Assembly (NCBI GenBank): GCA_001797615.1
Contig: MGPV01000004.1
Location: forward strand, 6,105 to 39,444
DNA from: Deltaproteobacteria bacterium GWC2_65_14
GTDB lineage: Bacteria; Desulfobacterota; Deferrimicrobia; Deferrimicrobiales; Deferrimicrobiaceae
Direction of reading: 5' to 3'
Length of the DNA: 33,340 bases
Notes under the pieces: generated by a model
Seen by the model: the letters and a program-made list of their open reading frames with translations, nothing else
Told to the model about the DNA's origin: nothing
Database searches by the model: none
Program-made: the position numbers and the translations under genes
Shown: positions 24,954 to 31,692 of the stretch, piece after piece
How positions within the stretch are numbered: the first letter of the stretch is position 1
How the letters are laid out: every line of letters begins with the position of its first letter

Positions 24954-26218
24954 AGTTCGTCCGGGACCATCTCGCAGAGGTCGCGGAGGCGCTTCGGAAG
25001 CGCCGCATGAACCTCACCCTCGAGGAGTTTACGGAGCTCGACCGGTCCCGGCGGGAGGCGCTGGTCGCCGTGGAGGCGCTGCGGGCGGAGCGCAACGCCG
25101 CCTCCGAGGAGATCGGGAAGCTGCGGCGGCAGAGGCAGGACGCCTCCTCCCTGATGGAGCGGATGAAGGAGGTCTCCGCCCGGATCAAGGAGATGGAGGC
25201 GGGGCTGCCCGGCATCGAGCTCCGGATGGAGGAAATTCTCCTGTCGATCCCGAACCTGCCCGATCCGTCGGTTCCCGAGGGGGAGGGGGAAGAGGACAAC
25301 CAGACCGTCCGGACGTGGGGAACGCCCCAGGCTTTTTCCTTCCCGGTCCGGGATCATGTCGACGTCGGGACGGCGCTCGGCATCCTCGACTTCGAACGTG
25401 CCGCCAAGATCGCCGGGGCCCGCTTCTGCCTGATGAAGGGGGCAGGCGCGCTGCTGGAGCGGGCGCTGATAAACTTCATGCTCGACGTCCACACCCGGGA
25501 GCACGGCTACACGGAGGTGCTTCCCCCCTTCCTGGCGAACTCCGCCTCCTTCTTCGGGACGGGCCAGCTTCCCAAGTTCGAGGAGGACCTCTTCAAGATT
25601 GCGGGAACCGACTGGTACCTCGTCCCCACCGCCGAGGTACCGGTGACCAACATCGTCCGGGATGAGATCCTTCCCGCCGGATCGCTTCCCCTGAAGATGA
25701 CCGCCTACACTCCCTGCTTCCGGGCCGAGGCCGGCTCGCACGGCAAGGATGTCCGGGGGATGATCCGGCAGCACCAGTTCAACAAGGTGGAGCTGGTCAA
25801 GGTCTGCCGCCCCGAGGAGTCGTGGGATGAGCTCGAGTCGCTCACCGCCGACGCGGAGGCTATCCTCCGGAGGCTGGGGCTGCCGTACCGGGTGGTGACG
25901 CTGTGCACCGCCGAACTGGGGTTTTCGGCCGCCAAGACCTACGACATCGAGGTGTGGCTGCCGTCGCAGGACCGGTACCGGGAGATCTCCTCCTGCAGCA
26001 ACTTCACCGACTTCCAGGCCCGGCGGGCGAAGATCCGCTTCCGGGACCCCGCCACGGGGAAGACCCGGCTCGCGCACACCCTCAACGGCTCCGGCCTTGC
26101 CGTCGGCCGCACCGTGGTCGCCATCCTCGAGAACTTCCAGCAGGAGGACGGCTCCGTCCTCGTCCCTGAGCCGCTGCGCCCCTACATGCACGGCCTGGAG
26201 CGGATCGGCCCGGCCTGA
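24941..26218 (+). CDS. serS: Seryl-tRNA synthetase
   Basis: Class II aminoacyl-tRNA synthetase of 425 residues that charges tRNA-Ser. The N-terminal arm ([21 protein letters not shown], then a long charged coiled coil to about residue 105) recognises the tRNA. Motif 2 is in [23 protein letters not shown], preceded by the serine-binding TAEVPVTN. Motif 3 is in [20 protein letters not shown], followed by the invariant VPEPLRPYM. The ATG starts 13 bases inside mqnC with GGGAGG seven bases upstream, so a housekeeping enzyme is translationally tied to menaquinone genes. Full length, no missing residues. Confidence 0.97.
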   Translation: MLDVKFVRDHLAEVAEALRKRRMNLTLEEFTELDRSRREALVAVEALRAERNAASEEIGKLRRQRQDASSLMERMKEVSARIKEMEAGLPGIELRMEEILLSIPNLPDPSVPEGEGEEDNQTVRTWGTPQAFSFPVRDHVDVGTALGILDFERAAKIAGARFCLMKGAGALLERALINFMLDVHTREHGYTEVLPPFLANSASFFGTGQLPKFEEDLFKIAGTDWYLVPTAEVPVTNIVRDEILPAGSLPLKMTAYTPCFRAEAGSHGKDVRGMIRQHQFNKVELVKVCRPEESWDELESLTADAEAILRRLGLPYRVVTLCTAELGFSAAKTYDIEVWLPSQDRYREISSCSNFTDFQARRAKIRFRDPATGKTRLAHTLNGSGLAVGRTVVAILENFQQEDGSVLVPEPLRPYMHGLERIGPA

Positions 26219-26527
26219 CCCCGCCTGCACCCAGGGGGCCGTTTCGGCGGATTGCAGGAGAGTACATCCTATCGAAAGGGCGTCCGAGATCGGCTCCGCA
26301 GCCTCCCCCTTCGTCGCATCCGCGACTTCGGCGAGCCAGGGTCCCAAAGCGGCATGGTGCACATCGATGGCGATCATACCGAAGCGCGCACGTCGATAGC
26401 TTGCCAGGCCGAAGCAACGGAGCCGTACCCGGGGGCCAGATTGCGGCGCATGCGCGCGACGGATGGTACAATCCGTCCGGAACGTTTCCGGTACGACGGG
26501 CGGACGTTGCCCGGGGAGGAGGAGCGG
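26219..26527. other. Gap between serS and the cupin gene
   Basis: About 310 bases without a recognisable gene. The part from 26220 to about 26390 reads on the minus strand as an open frame with codon use like the neighbouring genes (MIAIDVHHAALGPWLAEVAD at its start, near 26382-26323), but it runs on, without a stop, antisense into serS. It may be the remnant of a gene or an unrelated spacer. A candidate promoter for the cupin gene lies at the right end. I see no tRNA, terminator or riboswitch. Confidence 0.4.
26464..26472 (+). promoter_or_regulatory. Extended -10 promoter of the cupin gene
   Basis: TGGTACAAT is an extended -10 element (TGn plus TACAAT at 26467-26472). A loose -35, TTGCGG at 26441-26446, is 20 bp upstream. 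The gene starts 55 bases downstream. Confidence 0.5.
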
Positions 26528-26854
26528 ATGCACCGATTCTGGGATCCGGACGGGTTAGACCTTCGGCAACTGGCCCCGGGGGTGACGGCAAAGATCGCGT
26601 CGGGGGAGAGGATCATGCTCTCCCTGGTCACCCTTGCGCCGAACGCGGTCGTCCCCGAGCACTCGCACCCCCACGAGCAGATGGGGATGATGGTGTCGGG
26701 GACGATGGAGCTGACCATCGCCGGAGAACCCCGGACGCTCTCCGGAACCGGGATCTACCTCGTCCCGGGCGGGGTCCCCCACAAGGCGGTGGCGGGCCCG
26801 GAAGGGGCGACGGCGCTGGACGCCTTCTCGCCCCCACGGGAGGAATACCGGTAG
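26528..26854 (+). CDS. Small single-domain cupin protein
   Basis: Cupin of 108 residues. Motif 1 is PEHSHPHEQMGMMVSG, giving three His and a Glu that would bind one metal ion. Motif 2 is near GTGIYLVPGGVPHKAVAG, supplying the fourth His. The short conserved barrel, with no signal peptide and no second domain, resembles small metal-binding cupins annotated as isomerases, dioxygenases or storage proteins. GGGGAGGAGGAGC lies directly before the ATG, and an extended -10 promoter lies upstream. It is a single-gene unit converging on leuA. The fold is secure; substrate and reaction cannot be assigned. Confidence 0.85.
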   Translation: MHRFWDPDGLDLRQLAPGVTAKIASGERIMLSLVTLAPNAVVPEHSHPHEQMGMMVSGTMELTIAGEPRTLSGTGIYLVPGGVPHKAVAGPEGATALDAFSPPREEYR

Positions 26855-26866
26855 CGGCCGGGCGGA

Positions 26867-26909
26867 GCCCGCGATGTGCGCCCTTGCGATGGGACGCACG
26901 TTCGCGGGC
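26867..26909. terminator. Long hairpin between convergent cupin and leuA genes
   Basis: GCCCGCGA (26867-26874) pairs exactly with TCGCGGGC (26902-26909). Inside, GTGCG pairs with CGCAC and CCC with GGG, giving about 16 bp around a 7-base loop. It lies in the 68-base gap between two genes that end toward each other. There is no T run on either strand, so it may act as a factor-dependent or processing hairpin for both. Confidence 0.5.
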
Positions 26910-26922
26910 GGAACCGCTTCCG

Positions 26923-28503
26923 CTACGGTGACGCGATGGCCGCCTTCCTTCCGCCTTTTCTCTTCCCCGTCTTCCGGGCCGACTTCGTCTTCTCCTGATC
27001 GGCGACCCACCGGTTGATCGCGTTGACGTAGGCCTTCACCGCCGCCTCGATGATGTCGGTGGAGGAGGCGGCCCCGGCGAAGATCGTCCCGTTGTCCTGG
27101 ATCCGGACCGTCGCCTCCCCGATGGCGTCCTTTCCCGAGGTGACCGCGGAGAGCCCGAAGTTGATCAGCCGGAAGTTCCTCCCCACGACCCGCTCGATGC
27201 ACTTGTAGGCGGCCTCGATCGGCCCGTTCCCTGTTGCGGCCTCCTCGATCACCTCGTCGCCCCGCCGGAGGCGGATGGCGGCCATCGGCGTGGCCTCCGT
27301 GCTGGAGAGGATCTGGACATGCTCCAGCCGGTAGGTCTCCGGGACCTTGAAGAGCTCCTCCTGCACGAGGATCTCGAGGTCCTCGACCATCACCTCCTTC
27401 TTCTTGTCCGCCAGCACGAGGAACTTCTCGTAGATCGCGTCCAGCTGCCCCTCGGAGAGCTTGTGCCCCATCCCCGAGATGTGGTGCTTGAGGGCCGCCC
27501 GGCCGGATCGCGCGGTGAGGGTGAAGGAGTGGGCCGACCCGCCGACGTCTTCGGGCCGGACGATCTCGTACGTCGAGCGGTCCTTGATGATCCCGTCCTG
27601 ATGGATGCCGGAGGAGTGGGCGAAGGCGTTCATGCCGACGATCGCCTTGTTCCGCTGGACCGGCAGCCCCATGAGCGCCGAGACCATCTTGCTCGTCTTC
27701 ATGATCTCCTTCGTGTTCAGCCCCGTGTAGAGGTTCCGGAAGACGTCCTTCCGGGTGCGGATCGCCATCGCCACCTCCTCGAGGGCGGCGTTTCCCGCGC
27801 GCTCCCCGATTCCGTTCACCGTCACCTCGGCCTGCCGGGCCCCCGCGAGGATCCCGGCCAGCGTGTTCGCCGTGGCCAGACCCAGATCGTTGTGGCAGTG
27901 CATCGAGAGGATCACCTTGTCGAGCGCGGGGACCTTCTCTTTCAGGCGGCGGACCCGGTCGGCCATCTCCTGGGGGGTGGCGTATCCCACCGTGTCCGGG
28001 ACGTTGATCGTCCGGGCTCCCGCCTTCACGACCGCCTCCACGGTCCGGCAGAGATACTCGAAGTCGGTGCGGGCGGCGTCCTCCGTGGAGAACTCCACGT
28101 CGGGGCAGAGGGAGCAGGCATACTTCACCGTGTCCACGCACCACTGGAGGATCTTCTCCCGGTCGGACCGGAACTTCTTCTGGATGTGGATGTCCGAGGT
28201 GCCCAGGAAGGTGTGGATCCGCGGGCGCTTGGCGATTTTCACCGCCTCCCACAGGGTGTCGATGTCCTTCTTGACCGCCCGCGCCAGTCCCGTGATGACC
28301 GGCCCCCGGACCTCCTTCGCGACCGCCTGGACCGATTCGAAATCGCCGGGTGAGGAGGCGGGGAATCCCGCCTCGATGATGTCCACCCCCAGCGTCGCCA
28401 GCTGCCGGGCGATCTTGACCTTCTCCTCCTTCGCCAGCTTCGCGCCCGGCACCTGCTCGCCGTCCCGCAACGTCGTGTCGAAGATGTAGACCCGTTCTGC
28501 CAT
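26923..28503 (-). CDS. leuA: 2-isopropylmalate synthase
   Basis: Catalyses the first committed step of leucine synthesis, condensing acetyl-CoA with 2-oxoisovalerate; 526 residues. The HMGL-type barrel starts with FDTTLRDGEQVPGAKL (8-23), carrying the catalytic Arg and metal-binding Asp. HCHNDLGLATANTLAGI near 205 supplies the metal His pair, and NGIGERAGNAALEEVAMA follows. HSSGIHQDGIIKDRSTYEIV is the link to the C-terminal LeuA regulatory domain, from about 390 on, which normally senses leucine. The C-terminus is a Lys/Arg-rich tail. Citramalate synthase is a possible alternative, but the leucine-codon attenuator directly upstream argues for leucine synthesis. GGAGG lies seven bases before the ATG. 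Confidence 0.95.
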   Translation of the reverse strand: MAERVYIFDTTLRDGEQVPGAKLAKEEKVKIARQLATLGVDIIEAGFPASSPGDFESVQAVAKEVRGPVITGLARAVKKDIDTLWEAVKIAKRPRIHTFLGTSDIHIQKKFRSDREKILQWCVDTVKYACSLCPDVEFSTEDAARTDFEYLCRTVEAVVKAGARTINVPDTVGYATPQEMADRVRRLKEKVPALDKVILSMHCHNDLGLATANTLAGILAGARQAEVTVNGIGERAGNAALEEVAMAIRTRKDVFRNLYTGLNTKEIMKTSKMVSALMGLPVQRNKAIVGMNAFAHSSGIHQDGIIKDRSTYEIVRPEDVGGSAHSFTLTARSGRAALKHHISGMGHKLSEGQLDAIYEKFLVLADKKKEVMVEDLEILVQEELFKVPETYRLEHVQILSSTEATPMAAIRLRRGDEVIEEAATGNGPIEAAYKCIERVVGRNFRLINFGLSAVTSGKDAIGEATVRIQDNGTIFAGAASSTDIIEAAVKAYVNAINRWVADQEKTKSARKTGKRKGGRKAAIASP

Positions 28504-28542
28504 CGCTTCCTCCTTGCCGGGGGCCTCGGGCCCCGGAGAAAT

Positions 28543-28579
28543 AAAAAAAAAGCCGCCGGGATAGTAGGTTCCCGGCGGC
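28543..28579 (-). terminator. Rho-independent terminator of the leu attenuator
   Basis: On the minus strand a perfect 10-bp GC-rich stem (28570-28579 with 28552-28561) with an 8-base loop is followed by nine T (28551-28543). It sits 40 bases upstream of leuA, so it can only function as an attenuator for leuA. Confidence 0.93.
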
Positions 28580-28671
28580 CGAAAACAAAGCCCGCGGGAA
28601 CCCTGCCGGTCCCCGCGGCCACGTAGGCGTTATGTCACTCGATCACGCGCTCGCGCGGCGGACGGACCGGC
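28552..28671 (-). promoter_or_regulatory. Leucine attenuator: alternative RNA segments 1-4
   Basis: Segment 1 (GCCGGTCC, 28671-28664, inside the leader ORF) pairs exactly with segment 2 (GGACCGGC, 28612-28605). The distal part of segment 2 (GGTTCCCG, 28602-28595) pairs exactly with segment 3 (CGGGAACC, 28574-28567), which excludes the 3:4 terminator. A ribosome stalled on the leucine codons would cover segment 1 and so favour the antiterminator. A local hairpin 28592-28598/28612-28618 may compete. Confidence 0.85.
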
Positions 28672-28741
28672 CTCCCGGTAGGCCCAGTAGGGCGAGCCCG
28701 CGAAGTCGACCGCAATTCCGCATGAGAGCCGTGGCACGCAT
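28643..28741 (-). CDS. Leucine-rich leader peptide of the leu attenuator
   Basis: A 32-codon ORF on the minus strand: ATG at 28741, GAGG six bases upstream, TGA at 28643. Six of its residues are Leu; five lie in the nine-residue stretch LRGLALLGL (residues 13-21), coded CTT, CTC, CTA, CTG, CTA. CTA is a codon expected to be rare in such GC-rich DNA, so these are good control codons. A second in-frame ATG is codon 7. The peptide ends about 60 bases before the terminator stem and about 140 bases before leuA. It has no expected function beyond translation itself. Confidence 0.85.
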   Translation of the reverse strand: MRATALMRNCGRLRGLALLGLPGGRSVRRASA

Positions 28742-28777
28742 AAGTATCCTCAGGGTACGGGGAGCCGCCCCGGGAAG

Positions 28778-29401
28778 TCAAGGAGGTATTTTCCCGGGGT
28801 CCTGCCGTAGCGGGAGCCTTTCGGGCGACGCGATCCCCCCCGAAACGAGCATCCGGATCGCCTGCTCCACCTTCATGTCCAGGGTTTGGACCATTTCCTC
28901 CGGGATGAAGAGCACATTCCCGAGGTAGAGATGGTTCGTGGGCACGTAGACCACCGCGTGGGTCTTCCCCTCGACCTCCGCCGTGCCGGTGTGGAATCCG
29001 ACGGCCCGGGAGCCCGGGCAGGGGTATTCCACCAGCACCACCTTCTTGAACGACTTCGTGTTGGCCGGCGAGAAGGCGTCGGTCAGCTGCTTCACGGTGG
29101 AGTAGAGGGTGCGGTACCAGGGGATCCGGGCGATGACCCACTCGAGCCACGCGAGGACCCGCTCCCCGACGACGTTCCTGGCGAAGAGCCCCACGAGCAG
29201 GATGATCGTCAGGCCGGCGAAGATGCCGGTCCCCGGAATATGGCCGGTCCCCGGAAAGAGGAACTGGACGATCCCGTCGATGGGGCGGGAAAAGAGGTTG
29301 TCCACCGCCCGGAAGAACCAGACCAGCAGGGCGATGGAGATCACGAGCGGGAAGATGACAAACAGGCCCGTGAGGAAACTCTTTTTCAGATTCGCGCGCA
29401 C
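28778..29401 (-). CDS. DUF502 family membrane protein
   Basis: Protein of 207 residues with two membrane helices near the N-terminus, about 9-30 (FLTGLFVIFPLVISIALLVW) and 58-77 (GTGIFAGLTIILLVGLFARN). Then comes a conserved soluble part containing IPWYRTLYSTVKQLTDAF, VVLVEYPCPGSRAVGFHTG and VVYVPTNHLYLGN. These motifs define DUF502, a widespread family of unknown function in bacteria and plants. It starts at GTG 29401. A TAGAAT (29413-29408) only six bases upstream could be a -10, implying an almost leaderless message; no good ribosome site is seen. It lies 37 bases upstream of the leu leader ORF on the same strand, so transcripts may read into the attenuator. Confidence 0.88.
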   Translation of the reverse strand: MRANLKKSFLTGLFVIFPLVISIALLVWFFRAVDNLFSRPIDGIVQFLFPGTGHIPGTGIFAGLTIILLVGLFARNVVGERVLAWLEWVIARIPWYRTLYSTVKQLTDAFSPANTKSFKKVVLVEYPCPGSRAVGFHTGTAEVEGKTHAVVYVPTNHLYLGNVLFIPEEMVQTLDMKVEQAIRMLVSGGIASPERLPLRQDPGKIPP

Positions 29402-29479
29402 CGGGGTATTCTATCCCAGGCGCCTCCTGACGGAAACACCGAAGCGCATGCGGCCGTCCGGCCCCGGGAGGAAATCACG

Positions 29480-30544
29480 ATGAACCATGCCGTCGTCATG
29501 GCGGGAGGGTCGGGAACCCGCTTCTGGCCGGAGAGCCGGATGCGGCGGTCCAAGCAGTTCCTCGACCTCACGGGCAGGGGGCCGATGATCGTGGAGACGA
29601 TCCGTCGGATCGCCCCGCTGTTCCCGGAGCGGAACGTCTGGGTCGTCGCGGGGCAAAAGGATGCGCCCCACCTCTCCTTCCGCCGGCTCGGGATCCCCCG
29701 GGGGAACGTTCTCCTGGAGCCGGTGGGCAGGAATACCGCCCCCGCGATGGCGCTGGCGGCCGCGCAGATCCTCCGGCGCGACCCGGAGGCTGTGATCGCG
29801 GCGACTCCCGCCGACCACGCCGTATCGGATCTTCGGGCGTTCCGGGAGATCTTCCGGAAGGCGCTTCGGATAGCCGGATCCACGAGGCGGTTCGTCACGC
29901 TGGGGATCGCGCCGAAGCATCCGGCGACCGGCTACGGGTACATCGAGCGGGGGAAGCCGTTCCGGAAGGGGGGACGCAACGTCTACCTCGTCCGCCGCTT
30001 CACCGAGAAGCCGGATCTTCCCACCGCCCGACGGTTTCTCCGTGCGGGAGCCTTCTACTGGAACAGCGGGGTCTTCTTCTGCCCCGCCGCCGGGTACGTG
30101 GACCGGATGCAGCGGTTCCTGCCGAAGGTATGGCGGGAACTGGAGAAGGCGTTCGGCGAAGGAAGGGGGAGGGGGCTCCCGGACAGGCTGCGGAAGGCCT
30201 ACGCCCGGATCCCGTCGGTCTCGGTGGACCACGGGATCCTGGAGAAGGAGGGGGAGATCCTCGTGATCCCGTCCGATTTCGGGTGGAACGACCTGGGGAC
30301 CTGGCGATCCCTCCACGACTTCCTGGGCACGGCGGGAGGGAACATCACCTTCGGCAACGTTCTGCTCTCCGGATGCCGGGGATCGCTGGTCCGCACCGAC
30401 CGCGGGGTGGTCGCGGTCGTCGGGATGGAGGACATCGTCGTGGTCCGGAGCGGGGAGGCGGTCCTGGTCTGCAGGAAGGACCGGTCGGAAGAGGTGAAGG
30501 GGATCGTCGAGGAGGTGCGGAGGAAGTACCCCGGCCTCGCGTAG
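29480..30544 (+). CDS. manC: Mannose-1-phosphate guanylyltransferase
   Basis: Makes GDP-mannose from GTP and mannose-1-phosphate for surface polysaccharides; 354 residues. The nucleotide-binding signature is MAGGSGTRFWPESRMRRSKQFLDL (residues 6-29), with Ser where PKQF is usual. Further motifs are EPVGRNTAPAMALAA, ATPADHAV, GYGYIERG, RFTEKPD, FYWNSGVFFCPA and PSDFGWNDLGTWRSL. It lacks the C-terminal phosphomannose isomerase domain of the ~470-residue bifunctional form, so it is the short single-function type. GGGAGGAAA lies before the ATG. It is divergent from the DUF502 gene and ends six bases from greA, which converges on it. No other polysaccharide gene is nearby. Confidence 0.92.
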   Translation: MNHAVVMAGGSGTRFWPESRMRRSKQFLDLTGRGPMIVETIRRIAPLFPERNVWVVAGQKDAPHLSFRRLGIPRGNVLLEPVGRNTAPAMALAAAQILRRDPEAVIAATPADHAVSDLRAFREIFRKALRIAGSTRRFVTLGIAPKHPATGYGYIERGKPFRKGGRNVYLVRRFTEKPDLPTARRFLRAGAFYWNSGVFFCPAAGYVDRMQRFLPKVWRELEKAFGEGRGRGLPDRLRKAYARIPSVSVDHGILEKEGEILVIPSDFGWNDLGTWRSLHDFLGTAGGNITFGNVLLSGCRGSLVRTDRGVVAVVGMEDIVVVRSGEAVLVCRKDRSEEVKGIVEEVRRKYPGLA

Positions 30545-30550
30545 GCCTTC

Positions 30551-31033
30551 CTACCCGATCGTGTCGCCGAAGATCGTGGTGACTTTCCGCACCTCGAACT
30601 CCAGCGTTCCCTTCGGGACCTGGACGGTTACCGCGTCGCCAGGCTTCCGGTTGAGCAGGGCCCTTCCCACCGGGGAGGCGATGGAGACGAAGTTCCTCTT
30701 CCCGTCGGCGACCTCGGGGATCACCAGGGTGAAGGGGACCTCCTCACCGGTCTCCGCGTTCTCCACCGTCACGGTGCTTCCCAGTCCGGCCCGGTCCTTC
30801 GGGATCCCGGCCAGGTCGATCCGCGACAGGTCGGCCAGCCGCTTCTGGATCTGCCCGAGGCGCGCGTTCAGGGTGGTCTGCCTCTCCTTCGCCGCCTCGT
30901 ATTCGCCGTTCTCGGAGATGTCCCCGTGCGCCAGCGCCGCGCCGATCTCCTTGGGGAGGACGATCCGCAGCTCGTACTCGATCTGCTTGGCCTCCTCCGT
31001 CAGCTTCCGCATCGATTCCTTCACTACATCCAT
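30551..31033 (-). CDS. greA: Transcription elongation factor GreA
   Basis: Rescues backtracked RNA polymerase by stimulating cleavage of the transcript 3' end; 160 residues. The N-terminal coiled coil holds GDISENGEYEAAKERQ (37-52), with the acidic tip residues D38 and E41 in place. The C-terminal FKBP-like domain contains GSTVTVENAETGEEVPFTLV, ISIASP-like VSIASPVGRALLNRKPGDAV and a closing GTLEFEVRKV. Slightly truncated at the N-terminus compared with E. coli GreA, within family range. It is the last of a four-gene minus-strand run (larA, rubredoxin, DUF2231, greA), 16 bases after DUF2231. With dksA, this window encodes two factors that compete for the polymerase secondary channel. Confidence 0.94.
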   Translation of the reverse strand: MDVVKESMRKLTEEAKQIEYELRIVLPKEIGAALAHGDISENGEYEAAKERQTTLNARLGQIQKRLADLSRIDLAGIPKDRAGLGSTVTVENAETGEEVPFTLVIPEVADGKRNFVSIASPVGRALLNRKPGDAVTVQVPKGTLEFEVRKVTTIFGDTIG

Positions 31034-31049
31034 GGTCTCACCGGTCCCG

Positions 31050-31502
31050 TCAGTGGAAGACGAGCTTTCCGCCGTAATGTCCCAGCACGACGCAGGTGCC
31101 GGCCGATCCGGCCAGAAGGGCCGCGTAGATCCAGCCGGTCCCCGAGAGCGGGAGGACGGTCGCGTGGGGGGAGGACAGACGCAGCAGGACCGCCGGGATC
31201 GAGAGGGCGATCAGCACGAAGGCGCCGATGATCTTGATCCGGAATACGGGGGTCATGGTTCCCTTGTACCGCACCTTCCAGTCGATGAACCCGGTCAGGG
31301 TCGTCACCGGCGCGGCGGCCGCCCCGAATCCGGCCGCCACGAACGCCCCGGTCTCGAAATCCGGAGACCCGGTCGCCAGGTAGAGCAGGAACGACGCGAA
31401 GGCCACCGGGAAGAGCCCCTGCGGAAAATGGACGAATATCGGGTGGGCGTAGAAATTCTCCGGAAGGCTCAACCGGCTCCTCCATTCGCCGCTATTCGGC
31501 AT
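31050..31502 (-). CDS. DUF2231 family membrane protein
   Basis: Integral membrane protein of 150 residues with four hydrophobic helices, at about 27-44, 53-72, 89-108 and 121-142. The family signature is ENFYAHPIFVHFPQGLFPVAF near the start, with two His on the first helix that could bind haem or metal, and later TGFIDWKVRYKG. Function of DUF2231 is not established; it is often near redox genes. The start overlaps the end of the rubredoxin-like gene by 11 bases, so the two proteins are probably made together. A redox role with rubredoxin is inference only. Confidence 0.85.
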   Translation of the reverse strand: MPNSGEWRSRLSLPENFYAHPIFVHFPQGLFPVAFASFLLYLATGSPDFETGAFVAAGFGAAAAPVTTLTGFIDWKVRYKGTMTPVFRIKIIGAFVLIALSIPAVLLRLSSPHATVLPLSGTGWIYAALLAGSAGTCVVLGHYGGKLVFH

Positions 31503-31605
31503 GTGGACGAAACAGTTCCCTGGGGGCGTCGCAGACCGGACAGCGGTCCGGCGGCTCCTCGCCCTCGTGGAGATACCCGCAGATGACGCATTCCCAGTGT
31601 TTCAT
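31492..31605 (-). CDS. Rubredoxin-like mini-protein
   Basis: A 37-residue protein that is almost only a rubredoxin iron knuckle: MKHWECVICGYLHEG, then EPPDRCPVCDAPRELF. Four cysteines in two CxxC pairs (C6, C9, C22, C25) would hold one iron. It lacks the ~20-residue middle part of full rubredoxin and resembles the rubredoxin-like domain at the end of rubrerythrins, here as a free-standing gene. No ribosome site is seen; an extended -10 (TGGTACAAT) ends 12 bases before the ATG, implying a near-leaderless message. It overlaps DUF2231 by 11 bases. It probably carries single electrons in the cytoplasm; partners are unknown. Confidence 0.85.
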   Translation of the reverse strand: MKHWECVICGYLHEGEEPPDRCPVCDAPRELFRPHAE

Positions 31606-31617
31606 GTCCCAGGAAAA

Positions 31618-31626
31618 ATTGTACCA
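31618..31626 (-). promoter_or_regulatory. Extended -10 promoter of the rubredoxin-like gene
   Basis: On the minus strand TGGTACAAT (31626-31618), the same nine bases as before the cupin gene. No -35 is recognisable, as is common with extended -10 promoters. The start codon follows after 12 bases. Confidence 0.5.
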
Positions 31627-31646
31627 GACCGGGCCCCGAAGCGGGC

Positions 31647-31692
31647 GGGGAAGTTCAGGAAGCGGGGAGAGGCCCCGTTCGGAAACTTCCCC
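31647..31692. terminator. Long hairpin directly after larA
   Basis: GGGGAAGTT (31647-31655) and AACTTCCCC (31684-31692) pair exactly over 9 bp, and inside them CGGGG pairs with CCCCG (31663-31667 with 31673-31677). It begins at the larA stop codon on the minus strand. No T run follows, so it may be a transcript-end or stability hairpin rather than an intrinsic terminator. Confidence 0.5.

Noticed and set aside
24692-26533. Minus-strand open frame of about 600 codons opposite mqnC and serS
   Set aside because: It is the antisense of well-identified genes with no family motifs; only the short part in the serS-cupin gap is kept as a possible remnant.
28886-29479. 198-codon N-terminal extension of manC
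   Set aside because: The extension is antisense to the DUF502 gene and lacks any transferase motif; the GGSGTRFWP signature begins right after ATG 29480.
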